47,993 nt of DNA from an uncultured Clostridia bacterium (GCA_934501535.1 CAKSUM010000019.1:1-47993); one strand, 5' to 3'. Shown: positions 1 through 7,728, numbered from the stretch's first letter. Numbers and translations: made by a program. The notes: generated from the sequence alone by a model not told the origin.

Positions 1-20
1 GCATACTGATTAAAGGCAAT

Positions 21-72
21 AAAAAACCGAGAGTGTTTATAGAACATCTCAAATCCTATAAGAACTCTCGGT
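21..72 (-). terminator. Rho-independent terminator after tRNA-Leu
   Basis: On the minus strand, ACCGAGAGT (72-64) pairs with ACTCTCGGT (34-26). An inner TTATAG/CTATAA stem extends the hairpin, and a T-rich run (positions 26-19 on minus) follows. It lies directly downstream of the tRNA-Leu 3' end. Confidence 0.85.
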
Positions 73-73
73 A

Positions 74-160
74 TGGTGCGGATAAGAGGACTTGAACCTC
101 CATGAAATTGCTTTCACATGGACCTGAACCATGCGCGTCTGCCAATTCCGCCATATCCGC
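74..160 (-). tRNA. tRNA-Leu (anticodon CAG)
   Basis: The minus strand folds into a full class-II tRNA. The acceptor stem is GCGGATA/TATCCGC, the D-arm contains GGCGGAATTGGCAGACGC, the anticodon stem is CATGG/CCATG with loop TTCAGGT (anticodon CAG), a long variable arm follows, and the T-arm contains GGTTCAAGTCC. The CCA end is encoded (76-74). The long variable arm and the anticodon both support leucine, reading CUG codons. Confidence 0.95.
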
Positions 161-183
161 ATATCAATCTTGACCGCATCTAT

Positions 184-212
184 AGTTTAACACAAAAAGA
201 AGAATTAATCAA
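184..212 (-). promoter_or_regulatory. Probable promoter of tRNA-Leu
   Basis: On the minus strand, TTGATT (212-207) and TAAACT (189-184) are 17 bp apart. They sit about 25 bp upstream of the tRNA 5' end, so the tRNA need not depend on the stronger promoter further upstream at 439-467. Confidence 0.5.
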
Positions 213-268
213 GATATAATCAAATATTAAGTTGTAGGTAGAAACTTTTCACCGATGTGACGCGAGCA

Positions 269-303
269 GAACCATGCGCGTCTGCCAATTCCGCCATACC
301 TGC
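269..303 (-). pseudogene. Truncated tRNA-Leu copy (5' part only)
   Basis: A 30-nt block (298-269 on minus) is identical to the corresponding part of the intact tRNA-Leu (155-126): acceptor-distal bases, the whole D-arm and the first strand of the anticodon stem. The acceptor start differs (GCAGGTA instead of GCGGATA). After the anticodon-loop start the sequence diverges, and no variable arm, T-arm or 3' acceptor strand follows. The truncation point creates a GACGCG/CGCGTC hairpin (282-277 with 264-259). It cannot make a functional tRNA. Confidence 0.75.
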
Positions 304-432
304 ATAATTATAACCTCATGATTTTTACACGGGAGAGGTAACCCCGAGGAGGAGCTAAACCGCTTAATCCTCATATGCAAGCTTTTATATGTGCTGCTAC
401 AAGCACCGTCAACCGTGCGTAATCGGTCAACA
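304..432 (-). ncRNA. Possible structured non-coding transcript (unidentified)
   Basis: A near-perfect minus-strand promoter (439-467) points into this region, which has no convincing protein gene. Several short hairpins are visible: GTGCT/AGCAC (391-395 with 402-406), CATAT/ATATG (372-376 with 387-391), GAGGA/TCCTC (346-350 with 368-372) and CGGG/CCCG (330-333 with 343-346); the second and third compete for one base. Transcription would run on into the truncated tRNA-Leu copy. I do not recognise it as SRP, 6S, tmRNA, RNase P or a T-box. It could simply be the leader of a decayed tRNA operon. Confidence 0.35.
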
Positions 433-438
433 AATATT

Positions 439-467
439 ATTATACAGTATTTTAGCGCTTTTGTCAA
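439..467 (-). promoter_or_regulatory. Consensus sigma-A promoter, minus strand
   Basis: TTGACA (467-462) and TATAAT (444-439) are separated by exactly 17 bp. Transcription would start near 432 and read towards the truncated tRNA copy. It is divergent from the pnuC promoter about 90 bp away. Confidence 0.75.
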
Positions 468-558
468 TACTTTTTTGAAAATATTGCAAAGTATTTTAAT
501 AAATCTTATCGTCATACTGGAACGGCGTATGAAAGTAAACTTTTTTTCGGTAATAAGC

Positions 559-587
559 TTGACAAAATTAAAACAATGTGTTATAAT
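559..587 (+). promoter_or_regulatory. pnuC promoter
   Basis: TTGACA (559-564) and TATAAT (582-587) are separated by 17 bp. The predicted start near 594 leaves a leader of about 100 nt before the pnuC start codon. Confidence 0.85.
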
Positions 588-593
588 AACAAA

Positions 594-680
594 AATAAAA
601 AACTGCCACCGGGTAGACAAAGCATTTGCCGTGCATCGTTAGGTCTTAGAAGATGCACCGACAGGTGCTTATTTTTTTTT
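594..680 (+). promoter_or_regulatory. pnuC leader: candidate riboswitch/attenuator with terminator
   Basis: The leader holds two mutually exclusive helices. GTGCATC (631-637) can pair with GATGCAC (652-658). Alternatively, GCACC (655-659) pairs with GGTGC (664-668), and TTATTTTTTTTT follows, which is an intrinsic terminator. The loop of the first helix contains GTCT (643-646), which could pair with AGAC (615-618) as a pseudoknot. The terminator lies just before the AGGAGG site of pnuC, so the layout is a transcription-attenuation switch. The ligand is not recognised; NAD+-II (the pnuC motif) is an obvious class to test. Confidence 0.55.
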
Positions 681-694
681 GAGGAGGAGTATCT

Positions 695-1398
695 ATGCAG
701 ACAATAAAAAAAGCGATTTTATATTTTCAAAAGGTGAATTAATCCTTTGGATAAGTTCGGTAACTGCTGTTATAGTTTCATTTATTCTGTTTGACCGGGA
801 AAACCTGCTTACGCTTGCGGCCTCTCTTGTAGGGGTGACATCACTCATTTTTGACGCCAAGGGCAATCCGTTCGGTCAGGTATTGATGATTATTTTCAGC
901 TTTCTTTACGGAGTTATTTCGTTCGCGTTTACCTACTACGGAGAAATGCTTACTTACCTCGGAATGACCATGCCTATGGCTGTTTTCAGCCTTATAGCGT
1001 GGCTCAAAAATCCGTTTGACGGCAACAGGGCGGAGGTGAAAGTCAACCGCATATCGCATGCCGAGCAGCTGTTTATGTGGGCTGTAACAATATTGGTAAC
1101 TGCAATATTTTTCTTTATCCTGAAGCACTTTAACACGGCAAACATCGTTCCGAGTACCGTTTCGGTGACAACAAGTTTTGTGGCGGTTTATCTGACATTT
1201 CGCAGAAGCCCGTATTATGCAATCGGATATGCCGCAAATGATGTAGTTTTGATAATTCTTTGGGTACTTGCCGCGCAGCAAAACGCTATGTATATCTCGG
1301 TCACAATCTGTTTTGCGGCTTTTCTTGTGAATGATTTTTACGGATTTGTCAGCTGGAAACGCATGGAAAAGCGCCAGAGCCTATTTGCGGCAGAATAA
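695..1398 (+). CDS. pnuC: PnuC family nicotinamide riboside/vitamin transporter, apparent -1 frameshift near start
   Basis: The protein resembles the PnuC family: about seven hydrophobic segments, ~235 residues, a conserved AxSLVGVTSxIFxAKGNPxG stretch, a central GMTMPMAVFSLIAWLKNP segment and a C-terminal NDFYGFVSW. PnuC proteins move nicotinamide riboside or related vitamins across the membrane by facilitated diffusion coupled to intracellular phosphorylation. AGGAGGAG (682-689) lies 5 nt before ATG at 695, but that ATG frame stops after 15 codons at 740. The long PnuC frame is offset by one base and has no credible start of its own. An eighth A in the A7 run at 706-712 would restore a continuous MQTIKKSDF... 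protein. Causes could be an assembly error, phase variation or slippage. The family call is firm; the exact substrate is not known. Confidence 0.85.
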
Positions 1399-1436
1399 AC
1401 GCAGTTGAAATTCCGCAGATTATATGATAAAAAATA

Positions 1437-1465
1437 TTGATTTGCCGGCATTTTTATGATACAAT
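1437..1465 (+). promoter_or_regulatory. Probable promoter of the CysE-like gene
   Basis: TTGATT (1437-1442) and TACAAT (1460-1465) have a 17-bp spacer, about 90 bp upstream of the start codon at 1556. Confidence 0.55.
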
Positions 1466-1555
1466 GTATGACAGTGTACAATACGGACGGATATTTACGG
1501 AATCTGTTGGCATAATCCTGATATATCACGTTGCCGCAATGATGGGAGAGAGCGT

Positions 1556-2098
1556 ATGAAATTCAGATTTTCAAAAGATTTATACAGATATTACGGCGAA
1601 AACGGAGAAACATTTATCCGGCGCATGTTCAGACCGCCGGAGCTGAAATACATATCGCTTATGAGAAAGGCGCAAAACAGCAAAAATCCGCTGTTTAAAA
1701 TGTACTACACGGCGCGCCTTAAAAGAATGTCATTTAAGACGCTGATACAAATTCCGGCGCGGACGCAGATTGATGAAGGATTTTATATCGGTCACAGCGG
1801 AAGAATAATAATTCACCCGGACGCGCGTCTCGGTAAAAACATCAACGTCGGAACCGGGGTTACCATCGGTATGGAAAACCGAGGGAAAAGACAAGGAGTT
1901 CCGACTCTTGAGGGGAACTGCTGGATTGGCACAAACGCGGTTATCGTGGGTAATGTTAAAATCGGCAAAGATGTGCTTATAGCGCCGCTTTCGTACGTGA
2001 ATTTTGACGTACCGGATCACAGCCTTGTTATAGGCAATCCTGCAAGGATTATTCCGAGAGATAATGCAACTTACAATTATCTTTGCAATTGTATATGA
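1556..2098 (+). CDS. Serine acetyltransferase-like hexapeptide transferase
   Basis: This 180-residue protein has a left-handed beta-helix C-terminal half (residues ~75-165) made of hexapeptide repeats such as IIIHPDARLGKNINVG, WIGTNAVIVGNVKIG and VIGNPARII, as in serine O-acetyltransferases and related sugar or serine acyltransferases. The N-terminal ~70 residues are basic and replace the usual helical CysE domain, so it is shorter than classical CysE. GGGAGAG precedes ATG at 1556. It sits just upstream of the EPS operon but has its own promoter, and the riboswitch promoter lies between them. It could acetylate serine for cysteine synthesis or a sugar for the polysaccharide, and the sequence does not decide between these. 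Confidence 0.75.
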   Translation: MKFRFSKDLYRYYGENGETFIRRMFRPPELKYISLMRKAQNSKNPLFKMYYTARLKRMSFKTLIQIPARTQIDEGFYIGHSGRIIIHPDARLGKNINVGTGVTIGMENRGKRQGVPTLEGNCWIGTNAVIVGNVKIGKDVLIAPLSYVNFDVPDHSLVIGNPARIIPRDNATYNYLCNCI

Positions 2099-2134
2099 TA
2101 CTTTGGTTAAAATGGAGAAAAATCGACAAAATTA

Positions 2135-2163
2135 TTGACAGGTATGCACTTGTATGGTATAAT
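2135..2163 (+). promoter_or_regulatory. EPS operon promoter
   Basis: TTGACA (2135-2140) and TATAAT (2158-2163) have a 17-bp spacer. Transcription would start near 2170, just before the c-di-GMP aptamer. Confidence 0.88.
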
Positions 2164-2196
2164 ATACGAAAGATTTATATTTATCTTTTACAGACA

Positions 2197-2288
2197 AATT
2201 AATAAATGGGTAAACCTATCGAAAGATAGGGACACAAAGCTGAGTGTCTAAGGCATATGCTATGATTGACTGGCCGCAATGATTGATG
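2197..2288 (+). promoter_or_regulatory. Cyclic di-GMP-I (GEMM-I) riboswitch aptamer
   Basis: The GEMM-I signature is complete. GGGTAAACC leads into a P2 hairpin CCTATC-GAAA-GATAGG with a GAAA tetraloop, then GACACAAAGC. The P3 arm follows, with the tetraloop receptor formed by CTAA (2248-2251) and TATG (2261-2264). ACTGGCCGC closes the three-way junction. P1 can form between ATTAAT (near 2199-2204) and ATTGAT (2282-2287). Class-I aptamers of this form bind c-di-GMP. The P1 3' strand lies inside the downstream terminator hairpin, so ligand binding should favour read-through (an ON switch by inference). It controls the EPS operon that starts at 2358. Confidence 0.92.
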
Positions 2289-2315
2289 ATTTCAATTTTT
2301 GCGGTCCTTTTATTT
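2272..2315 (+). terminator. Riboswitch expression-platform terminator
   Basis: GGCCGCAA (2272-2279) pairs with TTGCGGTC (2299-2306). An inner ATTGA/TCAAT stem (2282-2286 with 2292-2296) extends the hairpin, and CTTTTATTT follows. Its 5' strand overlaps the 3' end of the aptamer, so the two structures compete. Confidence 0.8.
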
Positions 2316-2357
2316 GCCGGAATTTACAAATCATACTTTCTGAAAGGGGAATGTTCG

Positions 2358-3863
2358 GTGGAGCACAGCGGAAAGAAAATCAAACGCAACTTAATATCGG
2401 GAATTGTTTATCAGACAGTGTTGGTTGCATTGAGCTTTCTTCTGCCGAGGCTGTATCTTGAAAATTTCGGCTCGGAGGTAAACGGTGTTCTCTCCACCAT
2501 AAAACAGATATTCACGTATATGTGCCTTTTGGAAGCCGGAGTGGGGCTTGCATCCTCGCAGGCGCTTTACAAGCCGGTCGCGGAAAACGATTACGGGAGA
2601 ATAGGGGAAATTTTATCTGCAACAAATAAATATTATTTCAGAACCGGTGTGATTTACTCCGTTATAGTTCTTGCAGTTGCGGTTGTTTACTCGTTCGTTA
2701 TACCGACGGGAATTGACAGCGGTGTTGTGTTTGCACTTGTAATACTCAACGCAATTCCGGCGCTGTTCAGTTATTTTATCCAGGCAAAATACAGGATTTT
2801 GATGGAGGTGGACGGCAGAAAATATGTCATCACCAATTCCGAAACAGCGTTGCAGCTAACATCGAGCATATGCAAAATAATTGTATTGCTGCTGACCGAC
2901 AGCCTGATTTTAATACAGCTTTCATACTGCATTTTGGCTGTAATACAGCTTGGTTATCTGTATATGTATGCAAGAAAAAAATACAGCCGGCTGGATTTGT
3001 CGGTAAAGCCCGATTTCAAGGCAATAGAGCAGAAAGATTCGGTGCTCGTTCATCAGATTTCGGGCATGGTTTTTAATAACACGGACATTATTTTGCTTTC
3101 ATTGCTGTGCAGCTTTAAGGAGGTAAGCGTATACGCGGTTTATAATATATTCTTTTCGCAGGTGCAGTCATTTATGACGAATATAATATCCGGATTCAGT
3201 TTTGCACTCGGGCAAATGTTCCACACAGACAGGAAAAAATTCGATGTGTATTATAATGCTTACGAAACGTTTTACATAATGGCGTCTTTTATAATATACA
3301 CGCTTATGGGGGTGTTCCTGCTGCCGCTGATACAGATTTACACCAAAGGAATAAATGATGCAAACTACACAAATGTACCGCTCGTATTCCTTTTTGTACT
3401 GATGAACCTGCTGGCGAACGGAAAGCTGCCGTCAAATCATGTGCTTGAATATGCCGGAAAGTTCAGGGAAACGCGTTCGCATGCCGTAACTGAAATGATT
3501 ATAAATATTACGGCTTCGGTTGCAGCCATATTGAAATGGGGTATATGCGGAGCCATTGCAGGCACAATTGCGGCGCTGGTATACCGCGGAACCGTGATGA
3601 TTTACTATGCCGATAAAAAGGTGCTCGGAAGAAGTGTTTTTAAAACATATCGGCTGTGGATTGTAAACGGAGCGGTATTTGCGTTGGTTATGACTGTATT
3701 TTTCGTTGATAAATTCAGCGGCGTTTCGTTCGGACAGCTGATAATACAGGGCATTATTCATTCAATCTGGATAACGGGTCTTTATATATGCATAAACTTT
3801 ATATTCGGAAGAAGTTCATTCCGAACGCTTGCGAAGATGTGTAAAAGGAGGAAGCTGAAATGA
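2358..3863 (+). CDS. Wzx-type polysaccharide flippase
   Basis: This is a membrane protein of ~501 residues with about 12-14 hydrophobic segments. Its N-terminus (ISGIVYQTVLVALSFLLPRLY, FGSEVNGVLS) is typical of MATE-like lipopolysaccharide/EPS flippases of the MOP superfamily, which turn undecaprenyl-linked repeat units across the membrane. GTG at 2358 is chosen because AAAGGGGA (2343-2350) stands 7 nt before it. The longer reading from ATG 2283 would begin inside the terminator hairpin. It is the first gene of the riboswitch-controlled operon and overlaps the next gene by 4 bp. It works with the Wzy polymerase at 13436 and the priming enzyme at 7032. Confidence 0.85.
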   Translation: MEHSGKKIKRNLISGIVYQTVLVALSFLLPRLYLENFGSEVNGVLSTIKQIFTYMCLLEAGVGLASSQALYKPVAENDYGRIGEILSATNKYYFRTGVIYSVIVLAVAVVYSFVIPTGIDSGVVFALVILNAIPALFSYFIQAKYRILMEVDGRKYVITNSETALQLTSSICKIIVLLLTDSLILIQLSYCILAVIQLGYLYMYARKKYSRLDLSVKPDFKAIEQKDSVLVHQISGMVFNNTDIILLSLLCSFKEVSVYAVYNIFFSQVQSFMTNIISGFSFALGQMFHTDRKKFDVYYNAYETFYIMASFIIYTLMGVFLLPLIQIYTKGINDANYTNVPLVFLFVLMNLLANGKLPSNHVLEYAGKFRETRSHAVTEMIINITASVAAILKWGICGAIAGTIAALVYRGTVMIYYADKKVLGRSVFKTYRLWIVNGAVFALVMTVFFVDKFSGVSFGQLIIQGIIHSIWITGLYICINFIFGRSSFRTLAKMCKRRKLK

Positions 3864-4594
3864 GTATTCCTTTCAAAATTCATTATTGCTGGTTCGGCGG
3901 CGGCAAGCTGCCGGAATTGGCGCAAAAATGCGTAAACAGCTGGAAGAAATACTGTCCAGGGTATGAGATTATATGCTGGAATGAAAGTAACTTTGATATT
4001 AATTCAAACCGGTATGTGCGCGAGGCATATGACGCCGGGAAATGGGCTTTTGTGAGCGATTATGTTCGGCTCTGGGCAGTTTATAAATACGGCGGCATAT
4101 ATTTTGATACCGATGTTGAGCTGATAAAGCCGATTAATTATTTGCTGAAAAACGGCGCGTACATGGGACGTGACGAAAAAGGGCTTGTTTCAACTGGGCT
4201 GGGGTTTGCAGCCGAACCGGGAAATGCGGCTGTGGGCGAAATACTGAAAGATTATGACGGCATACATTTTCTTCTGCCGGACGGCAAATATGATATAACA
4301 CCGTGTCCGAACCGCAACACGGAGGTGCTGAAGAGACTGGGAATAAGTTCAAACGGCGGAACGGAAACGGTTGCCGGTATAACGATTTTGCCGCAGGAAT
4401 ATTTGTGCCCAATGTGCTATGATACGGGCAAAGTCAATATAACGGATAAAACGGTATCGATACATCATTACTATGCATCGTGGATTTCACCTGCGGCAAG
4501 ACGAACAACTCGTATTAAACGCATAATAGGCGTAAGGCTGTATGAAAAACTTTACGGAAAGTTTTTGCATAAATTTAAATGGTTGGAGTGGTAG
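3860..4594 (+). CDS. GT32-like glycosyltransferase
   Basis: At 244 residues this is the normal size for the capsular/TcdA-TcdB-type sugar-binding GT32 family. It begins IPFKIHYCWFGG and contains AFVSDYVRLWAVYKYGGIYFDTDVEL, which includes the DXD nucleotide-sugar/metal motif (D83, D85) of this family. It is cytosolic, with no signal or TM segment. It would transfer a hexose (often galactose or mannose) to the lipid-linked repeat unit. The ATGA overlap with the flippase implies translational coupling. The donor sugar is not predictable. Confidence 0.85.
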   Translation: MSIPFKIHYCWFGGGKLPELAQKCVNSWKKYCPGYEIICWNESNFDINSNRYVREAYDAGKWAFVSDYVRLWAVYKYGGIYFDTDVELIKPINYLLKNGAYMGRDEKGLVSTGLGFAAEPGNAAVGEILKDYDGIHFLLPDGKYDITPCPNRNTEVLKRLGISSNGGTETVAGITILPQEYLCPMCYDTGKVNITDKTVSIHHYYASWISPAARRTTRIKRIIGVRLYEKLYGKFLHKFKWLEW

Positions 4595-4596
4595 AT

Positions 4597-6144
4597 TTGC
4601 CGGAAAAGGTTTTGAAAAATTTATACAGCCGTATTTTGCCGCAGTGGAGGGTTTGCTTTATATCAGCGGTCATTGCGGGATTTGCGGCACATTTATATAA
4701 GATGCTTAACTGGACACCGAATTGTGATTCTATTGTGTTCAGATATGATTCACAGAATATGCTGCGGCTCGGACGGTGGTTTCTTGCGGCAGTGTGCGCT
4801 CCCGGCTCGTTTTATGAACTGCCGTGGCTCAACGGACTGCTTGCGGTTATATATCACGCTTTGGGAGCGGTATGCATTTGCAAAATGTTTAATGTAGAAA
4901 AAAACGTGACGGCGGCGCTGACGGGCGCGGCGGTGGTTACTTTTCCGACGGTTACGTCGGTGATGATGTACGGTTATGTCGCAGACGGCTATGCACTTTC
5001 ATTTTTTCTGGCATGCATGGCAGCTGCCGTTCTTACTGGAAAAAAACCGAGGTATGCCGCGGCAGCAATCTTGATTATGCTGTCAACCGCGATTTATCAG
5101 GCATATGTAACGGTCACCGTAATGCTGATTTTGCTGTATCTGATTAATGAGCTTGTTTTCGGTGAAAAAAGCACGGCGGACATCCTTAAAAGTACGCTGA
5201 AATTTCTTGCGTCGGGGGCTGTCGGAATGGCTCTTTACTATGCTGTAATGCTGATTTTGCTGAAAATCACCGGGGAAACGCTGCTGGAATACCAGGGAGT
5301 CAACTCGGCGATGTCATGGTCTGATATGGATTTGCCGGGGTCATTGTATGTCATGAAGCATACGCTTGTAAGCAGCTTTTTCGGGGAGACGGATAAGGTC
5401 AGCGTGTTCACGGCAATAAATTCGGTAATCTTTGTTCTGACCGCGGTGATGTACGCGGCGTGCGCTGCTGTAAAAAAGATATATACCAAACCCGGCAGAT
5501 TGGCGCTTTTGGCAGTATACACAGTGTTGCTGCCGGTGGGTGCCGCGCTTCCGGCTTTGATTAATCCGGGTATCGATTATCACAATCTGATGAGAATGGG
5601 ATACTTCGTTTTCTATCTGTTTTTCGTACTGATGTATGAAAAAACGGTTTTGCCGAAAAGCAGACTGCACAATGTAAAAGCATGGACAGTGCTTGCAGTT
5701 GGCGCCGTTTTGGTATTTGACTGTACAGTGATTGCAAATGTAAGTTATCATAAGCTGCAGATGGCATATGAAAAATCCTTCGGTACGCTGATACGCATAG
5801 CCGACAGAATAGAACAGACGGAAAATTCCGAAAACTGCAGCGATATACTGGTAATAGGAGCACTGCCGGGGAGTGAGGCGTACAGCGTGAATTTGCCGCC
5901 GGACATGACAGGCACAACCGACAGCTATATTTTAAGAGCAGATGATGAGTCTGTCGGGCAGAGTGTTTTGTGCAGTGCAATCAATGATTACTGCGGAAAA
6001 AGCTACCGCTTTGTTTCGGGGGATAAAAAACGCGAAATGTTAAAAACCGACGCCGTAAAAGAAATGGATTTCTGGCCCGGGAAAAATTCGGTAGCGGTGA
6101 CAGAGGGTATTATTGTTATTAAACTCGGTGCTGAAAGTGAGTGA
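4597..6144 (+). CDS. GtrII-family membrane glucosyltransferase
   Basis: This ~515-residue polytopic membrane protein has about ten TM segments. Features typical of the GtrII (PF14264) family include WTPNCDS, QNMLRLGRWFL and long hydrophobic repeats, followed by a C-terminal soluble tail (~residues 390-515). GtrII-type enzymes take glucose from undecaprenyl-phosphate-glucose outside the membrane and add it as a side branch to O-antigen or wall polymers. TTG at 4597 is preferred over ATG 4579 because GGAG (4585-4588) stands 8 nt upstream and it avoids overlap with the previous gene. Its probable partner, the GtrB-like enzyme, is at 20580 in the same operon. Confidence 0.75.
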   Translation: MPEKVLKNLYSRILPQWRVCFISAVIAGFAAHLYKMLNWTPNCDSIVFRYDSQNMLRLGRWFLAAVCAPGSFYELPWLNGLLAVIYHALGAVCICKMFNVEKNVTAALTGAAVVTFPTVTSVMMYGYVADGYALSFFLACMAAAVLTGKKPRYAAAAILIMLSTAIYQAYVTVTVMLILLYLINELVFGEKSTADILKSTLKFLASGAVGMALYYAVMLILLKITGETLLEYQGVNSAMSWSDMDLPGSLYVMKHTLVSSFFGETDKVSVFTAINSVIFVLTAVMYAACAAVKKIYTKPGRLALLAVYTVLLPVGAALPALINPGIDYHNLMRMGYFVFYLFFVLMYEKTVLPKSRLHNVKAWTVLAVGAVLVFDCTVIANVSYHKLQMAYEKSFGTLIRIADRIEQTENSENCSDILVIGALPGSEAYSVNLPPDMTGTTDSYILRADDESVGQSVLCSAINDYCGKSYRFVSGDKKREMLKTDAVKEMDFWPGKNSVAVTEGIIVIKLGAESE

Positions 6145-6145
6145 T

Positions 6146-7006
6146 ATGATGATTTATGTATGCGCGGACGATTACGGTATGTCGCGGCAAACCTGCGGCA
6201 GAATTGCGGATTGCGTGAAAAACGGGGCGCTGAACAAAATAAGCATTTTTCCGAACAGTCCCATGGCGGATATAAAGGAGCATATCCCGGGGGAAGGCGT
6301 AACATACGGAGCGCACATCAATCTTGTCGAGGGCAGACCGGTGTCCGACCCGAAAGAAGTGTTTCTGCTTACAGACAGCAGAGGATATTTTAAGTATTCC
6401 TTTTCGGGACTTTTGGCGCTTTCGCTTTCGCCCGAAAGGAAAGAATTTAAAAGACAGATTTACACTGAAATAAAAAATCAGCTTATCCGATGGAAAGAAA
6501 TTGTTCCGACCGATGCGGCGGCAATTGACTCGCATCAGCACACGCATATGATACCGGCGGTTTTCGACTGTATGATGAGGGTTATAAAAAATGAAAATAT
6601 CGGCGTTCGGTATATCCGTATCCCGTCGGAGCCGATTATGCCTTACCTGCGCGCCGCGGAGCTGTACGGCACATACAGACCGGTAAATATTGCAAAACAA
6701 TGGATACTGAAATTTTTTGCAATGATAAACGGCGGCGTGCTGAAAAAATCCGGGATAAAATCAGCACTTTTTATGGGCGTCATGTTCTCGGGGAACATGG
6801 ACGAACAAAGGGTGCCGAGAATTTTTGAGGAATACAAAAAACTGGCTGAAAAGAAAAAATGCGATATTGAAATACTGTTCCACCCGGGATATGTCAATCG
6901 GGGCGAGCCGGTTATGGACGGGAAAAAGACGGGATTTAACAAATTTTATTATTCAAAGTACCGCAGGACGGAATTTGATACGTTGAAAAAGATAGAAATA
7001 AAATAA
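6146..7006 (+). CDS. YdjC/ChbG-family carbohydrate deacetylase
   Basis: The ~286-residue protein starts MMIYVCADDYGMS, the N-terminal metal/catalytic DD motif (D8, D9) of YdjC/ChbG deacetylases. It also has GAHINL (H57) and DSHQHTHM (H130, H132, H134), which complete the metal site, and a late HPG. Family members remove N-acetyl groups from diacetylchitobiose or other amino sugars. In this operon it may deacetylate a sugar of the repeat unit. No signal peptide is seen, so it is cytosolic. ATG 6146 follows the previous stop by 1 nt, with GTGAG upstream; ATG 6149 is an equal alternative. Confidence 0.85.
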   Translation: MMIYVCADDYGMSRQTCGRIADCVKNGALNKISIFPNSPMADIKEHIPGEGVTYGAHINLVEGRPVSDPKEVFLLTDSRGYFKYSFSGLLALSLSPERKEFKRQIYTEIKNQLIRWKEIVPTDAAAIDSHQHTHMIPAVFDCMMRVIKNENIGVRYIRIPSEPIMPYLRAAELYGTYRPVNIAKQWILKFFAMINGGVLKKSGIKSALFMGVMFSGNMDEQRVPRIFEEYKKLAEKKKCDIEILFHPGYVNRGEPVMDGKKTGFNKFYYSKYRRTEFDTLKKIEIK

Positions 7007-7031
7007 TGAACAGCGAAAGGAGAGCGTTGCG

Positions 7032-7712
7032 ATGGCGTATATTGAACATGAAAAAGTCGATGAAAAAACAAGGGTAAAACTTGAGGCGATTATCGAAAAA
7101 TCTTATGCGTCATATTGGAAAAAGAAACGGCTGTTCGATATTTTCTTTGCGTCGCTGATACTGCTGTTTTTTCTGCCGCTGATGCTGATTATCACTATTG
7201 TAATTTATATAGATGACCCGAGTGAAAGCCCGATATATAAGCAAACCAGAGTCGGCAGACACGGCAAGGAATTTTGCATGTATAAATTCAGAACCATGCG
7301 CGGCGATGCAGATGCGCTCATAGACGGGCTGAGTGACAAAAATGAAATGGACGGGCCGGTTTTTAAAATGAAGGACGATCCGAGAATAACAAAAGTGGGT
7401 AAATTTTTGAGAAAGTTATCGCTCGATGAGCTTATGCAGTTTTTCAATGTGTTTAAAGGCGATATGTCGCTTGTAGGCCCGCGTCCGCCGCTGCCGCGCG
7501 AGGTGAAATATTACACGGATTATCAGAAACTCAGGCTGCTGGTTACACCGGGAATTACGTGTATATGGCAGATTTCGCGTAACCGAAATGATATTCCTTT
7601 TGAGGAATGGGTGGAAATGGATTTGGAATACATACAAAACAGAACTTGTATGAATGATATAAAGATAATGCTTAAAACGCCCCTTGTTATGCTTTCGGCA
7701 ACGGGCAGATAG
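7032..7712 (+). CDS. Undecaprenyl-phosphate sugar phosphotransferase (priming enzyme)
   Basis: This 226-residue protein belongs to the bacterial sugar transferase family (PF02397, PglC/WcaJ C-terminal type). An N-terminal KRLFDIFFAS plus membrane helix (residues ~34-58) is followed by YKQTRVGRHGKEFCMYKFRTM, LRKLSLDELMQFFNVFKGDMSLVGPRP and a C-terminal TPGITCIWQISRNR. It transfers a phospho-sugar from a UDP-sugar to undecaprenyl phosphate and so starts each repeat unit. It is the short monotopic form without the extra WcaJ N-terminal helices. AAAGGAGAG lies upstream of ATG 7032. Confidence 0.93.
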   Translation: MAYIEHEKVDEKTRVKLEAIIEKSYASYWKKKRLFDIFFASLILLFFLPLMLIITIVIYIDDPSESPIYKQTRVGRHGKEFCMYKFRTMRGDADALIDGLSDKNEMDGPVFKMKDDPRITKVGKFLRKLSLDELMQFFNVFKGDMSLVGPRPPLPREVKYYTDYQKLRLLVTPGITCIWQISRNRNDIPFEEWVEMDLEYIQNRTCMNDIKIMLKTPLVMLSATGR

Positions 7713-7728
7713 AAAACGGAGTGTTGAA

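Noticed and set aside
269..303. Phage or island attachment site at the tRNA-Leu copy
   Set aside because: The duplicated part is the 5' half, not the 3' end normally used by integrases, and there is no integrase or foreign gene block between the copies.
249..620. Minus-strand open frame of 123 codons before pnuC
   Set aside because: It crosses a promoter pair and ends in the translated tRNA-Leu remnant (WRNWQTRM is the usual false translation of a tRNA-Leu). No ribosome binding site or domain supports it.
706..712. Programmed -1 ribosomal frameshift at A_AAA_AAA as the sole explanation for pnuC and MerR
   Set aside because: The same in-phase heptamer occurs in several intact genes of the window (for example at 8070 and 27999) with no need to shift, and no stimulatory hairpin or pseudoknot is evident just downstream. 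Left open only as one of several options.
2283..2357. Longer N-terminus for the flippase from ATG 2283
   Set aside because: This start lies inside the terminator hairpin of the riboswitch and has no ribosome binding site, whereas GTG 2358 has AAAGGGGA at ideal distance.
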